From contig FOSY01000003.1 of the NCBI GenBank assembly GCA_900114405.1, forward strand, positions 186,001 to 250,000: a stretch of 64,000 bases of DNA, in the 5' to 3' direction. The translations under genes and the position numbers were made by a program. Numbering within the stretch: the first letter of the stretch is position 1; each line of letters opens with the position of its first letter. This document shows, one piece after another, positions 62,772 through 64,000 of this stretch. This DNA is from Lachnospiraceae bacterium KH1T2. Its GTDB lineage: Bacteria > Bacillota > Clostridia > Lachnospirales > Lachnospiraceae. The notes below the pieces were generated by a model that was not told the origin of the DNA, searched no databases, and worked only from the letters and a program-made list of their open reading frames with translations.

Positions 62772-63299
62772 ATGTCAGAAGAACAGGCACATTGGTATGT
62801 AGTCCATACCTATTCTGGATATGAGAATAAGGTAAAAGCCAATATTGATAAGGCTATCGAGAACAGAAACCTTCAGAATGTCATCCTTGAAGTAAGGGTT
62901 CCAACTCAGACAGTTACAGAACCTAAGGCTGATGGAAAGATGAAGTCAGTAGAGCGTAAGCTCTTCCCTGGTTATGTTCTTATCAATATGGTAATGAACG
63001 ATGATACCTGGTATGTTGTTAGAAATACCAGAGGTGTTACAGGTTTCGTAGGACCGGGAAGTAAACCCGTTCCGCTTACAGATGAGGAAATGAAACCACT
63101 TGGAATTCATACAGAGACTATGCACGTTGACTTCGATGTTAACGACACAGTTGCAGTTGTCGCAGGTGTCTGGAAAGATACTGTCGGCATCATCACACGT
63201 ATGGACCCAAGCAAGCAGACAGCTACAATCACAGTCGAGCTTTTTGGCCGTGAGACACCGGTTGAAATTGGCTTTGACGAAATAAGTAAATTGAGTTAA
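62772..63299 (+). CDS. nusG: Transcription termination/antitermination protein NusG
   Basis: A 175-residue NusG. NGN domain: HWYVVHTYSGYENKVKANI, FPGYVLINM, VRNTRGVTGFVGPGSKPVPL. KOW domain at the C-terminus: NDTVAVVAGVWKDTVGIITRMD. It couples RNA polymerase to ribosomes and affects pausing. ATG 62772 follows AAAGGA; an upstream in-frame ATG at 62754 has a poor ribosome binding site. Confidence 0.96.
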   Translation: MSEEQAHWYVVHTYSGYENKVKANIDKAIENRNLQNVILEVRVPTQTVTEPKADGKMKSVERKLFPGYVLINMVMNDDTWYVVRNTRGVTGFVGPGSKPVPLTDEEMKPLGIHTETMHVDFDVNDTVAVVAGVWKDTVGIITRMDPSKQTATITVELFGRETPVEIGFDEISKLS

Positions 63300-63330
63300 A
63301 ATACATCTTCGGTTGTATTTAACTGATAGA

Positions 63331-63362
63331 GTGGGAGGGAATATCTCCACCCGCTAAACCAC
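63331..63362 (+). promoter_or_regulatory. Structured rplK leader, candidate L1 autoregulatory site
   Basis: The nusG-rplK gap holds a C-UUCG-G capped hairpin (63299-63320). It is followed by GTGGGAGGG with two possible partners: CTCCAC (63345-63350) and, for an outer stem, CCAC (63359-63362). Alternative pairing next to the L11-L1 genes resembles leaders that ribosomal protein L1 binds to repress its own operon. The assignment is tentative. Confidence 0.4.
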
Positions 63363-63402
63363 CAGACGGCAGTATGGCCGTGAATTTATAAGGAGGGCCA
63401 CT

Positions 63403-63828
63403 ATGGCTAAGAAAGTAGAAGGATACATCAAGTTACAGATCCAGGCCGGCAAAGCAACACCAGCACCACCGGTTGGACCAGCTCTCGGACAGCACGGTGT
63501 TAATATCGTTGAGTTCACAAAGCAGTTCAATGCTAGAACAGCTGATAAGGGTGATTACATCATCCCTGTAGTTATCACTGTTTATACAGACAGAAGCTTC
63601 ACATTCATCACAAAGACTCCACCAGCTGCAGTTCTCATTAAGAAGGCTTGTAAGCTTCAGAAGGCTTCAGGTGTTCCTAACAAGCAGAAGGTTGCAACTC
63701 TTTCAAAGGCTGATCTTCAGAAGATCGCTGAGACAAAGATGCCTGACCTTAACGCAGCTTCTCTTGAGGCAGCTATGAGCATGATCGCCGGCACCGCTAG
63801 ATCAATGGGTGTCGAGGTAGAAAAGTAA
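63403..63828 (+). CDS. rplK: Ribosomal protein L11 (uL11)
   Basis: A 141-residue L11: [40 protein letters not shown], and C-terminal rRNA-binding [12 protein letters not shown]. It binds the GTPase-associated region of 23S rRNA. It is the substrate of PrmA, encoded at 13.3 kb. Codon use shows the highly expressed style. Confidence 0.98.
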   Translation: MAKKVEGYIKLQIQAGKATPAPPVGPALGQHGVNIVEFTKQFNARTADKGDYIIPVVITVYTDRSFTFITKTPPAAVLIKKACKLQKASGVPNKQKVATLSKADLQKIAETKMPDLNAASLEAAMSMIAGTARSMGVEVEK

Positions 63829-63842
63829 GGAGGAGCTGAGCG

Positions 63843-64000
63843 ATGAAACACGGAAAGAAATATGTTGAAGCTGCAAAGAAGATCGAGCGCGCAAAGCTTT
63901 ACGAGCCTGCAGAGGCTATGGAAGCTGTAAAGAGCGCTGCTACAGCTAAGTTTGATGAGACTATCGAGGTTCACATCAGAACTGGTTGTGACGGACGTCA
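63843..64000 (+). CDS. rplA: Ribosomal protein L1 (uL1), partial at window end
   Basis: The first 52 codons of L1: [20 protein letters not shown] followed by [22 protein letters not shown]. The gene continues beyond the window. RBS AGGAG is just upstream, and it follows rplK by 14 bp. L1 is usually the autoregulator of the L11-L1 operon. Confidence 0.95.
   Translation, partial: MKHGKKYVEAAKKIERAKLYEPAEAMEAVKSAATAKFDETIEVHIRTGCDGR

Overview
The window looks like a chromosomal segment from a motile, anaerobic Gram-positive bacterium of the Lachnospiraceae (Butyrivibrio/Pseudobutyrivibrio/Roseburia-like). The grounds are: an HrcA/CIRCE-controlled grpE-dnaK-dnaJ operon, an IreB-RuvX-DUF1292 operon, class III (oxygen-sensitive) ribonucleotide reductase as nrdD/nrdG, type III glutamine synthetase, a FliW/CsrA flagellar late operon, RNase J, and AGGAGG-type ribosome binding sites with several TTG starts. 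The family is inferred from gene content; no rRNA is present.

Layout. 1-6.7 kb: a membrane protein, then the heat-shock operon. 6.7-8.4 kb: mtaB (minus strand) and a small HPr-like protein without the usual histidine. 8.5-14.2 kb: a minus-strand operon prmA-rsmE-cysteine desulfurase-thiI-DUF6311. 14.4-22.9 kb: an unusual envelope locus. It encodes a YidC-like domain fused to an LtaS/sulfatase-type phosphotransferase domain, a TagB/TagF-like polymerase, a LicC-like cytidylyltransferase, a CotH-kinase protein with lamin-tail and chitobiase-like domains, a VTC-type polyphosphate polymerase and a DUF4956 membrane protein. 23.1-28.9 kb: housekeeping genes (ireB, ruvX, DUF1292, fur family, RNase J, ylbF family, MltG-like, trmR, trhP). 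28.9-39.2 kb: a surface glycan cluster of glycosyltransferases, an acetyltransferase, an ABC flippase and a GT11 fucosyltransferase. 39.3-44.6 kb: glnN, then nrdD and nrdG behind a pair of NrdR boxes.

44.6-47.6 kb is a decayed accessory island. It holds two remnants of Rhs/YD-repeat polymorphic toxin 3' ends, each followed by an immunity gene. The first remnant carries two tandem 105-bp TA-flanked palindromic MITEs, and removing them restores the reading frame. The first immunity gene (CdiI-like) is split by about 580 nt carrying a group I intron core. The second immunity gene is intact.

47.65-57.7 kb: a flagellar late operon (flgM-flgN-flgK-flgK2-flgL-fliW-csrA, then flaG-fliD-fliS-fliT-like) behind sigma-28 promoters. 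57.8-60.7 kb: a Wzy/O-antigen-ligase-like protein and UDP-galactopyranose mutase. 60.7-62.0 kb: a minus-strand FliD-like protein. 62.2 kb to the end: rpmG-secE-nusG-rplK-rplA, with a terminator-like hairpin at the start of the transcript.

The two best candidates for something undescribed are the YidC/LtaS-like fusion locus at 14.4-22.9 kb and the intron-split immunity gene inside the toxin/immunity graveyard at 44.7-47.3 kb.
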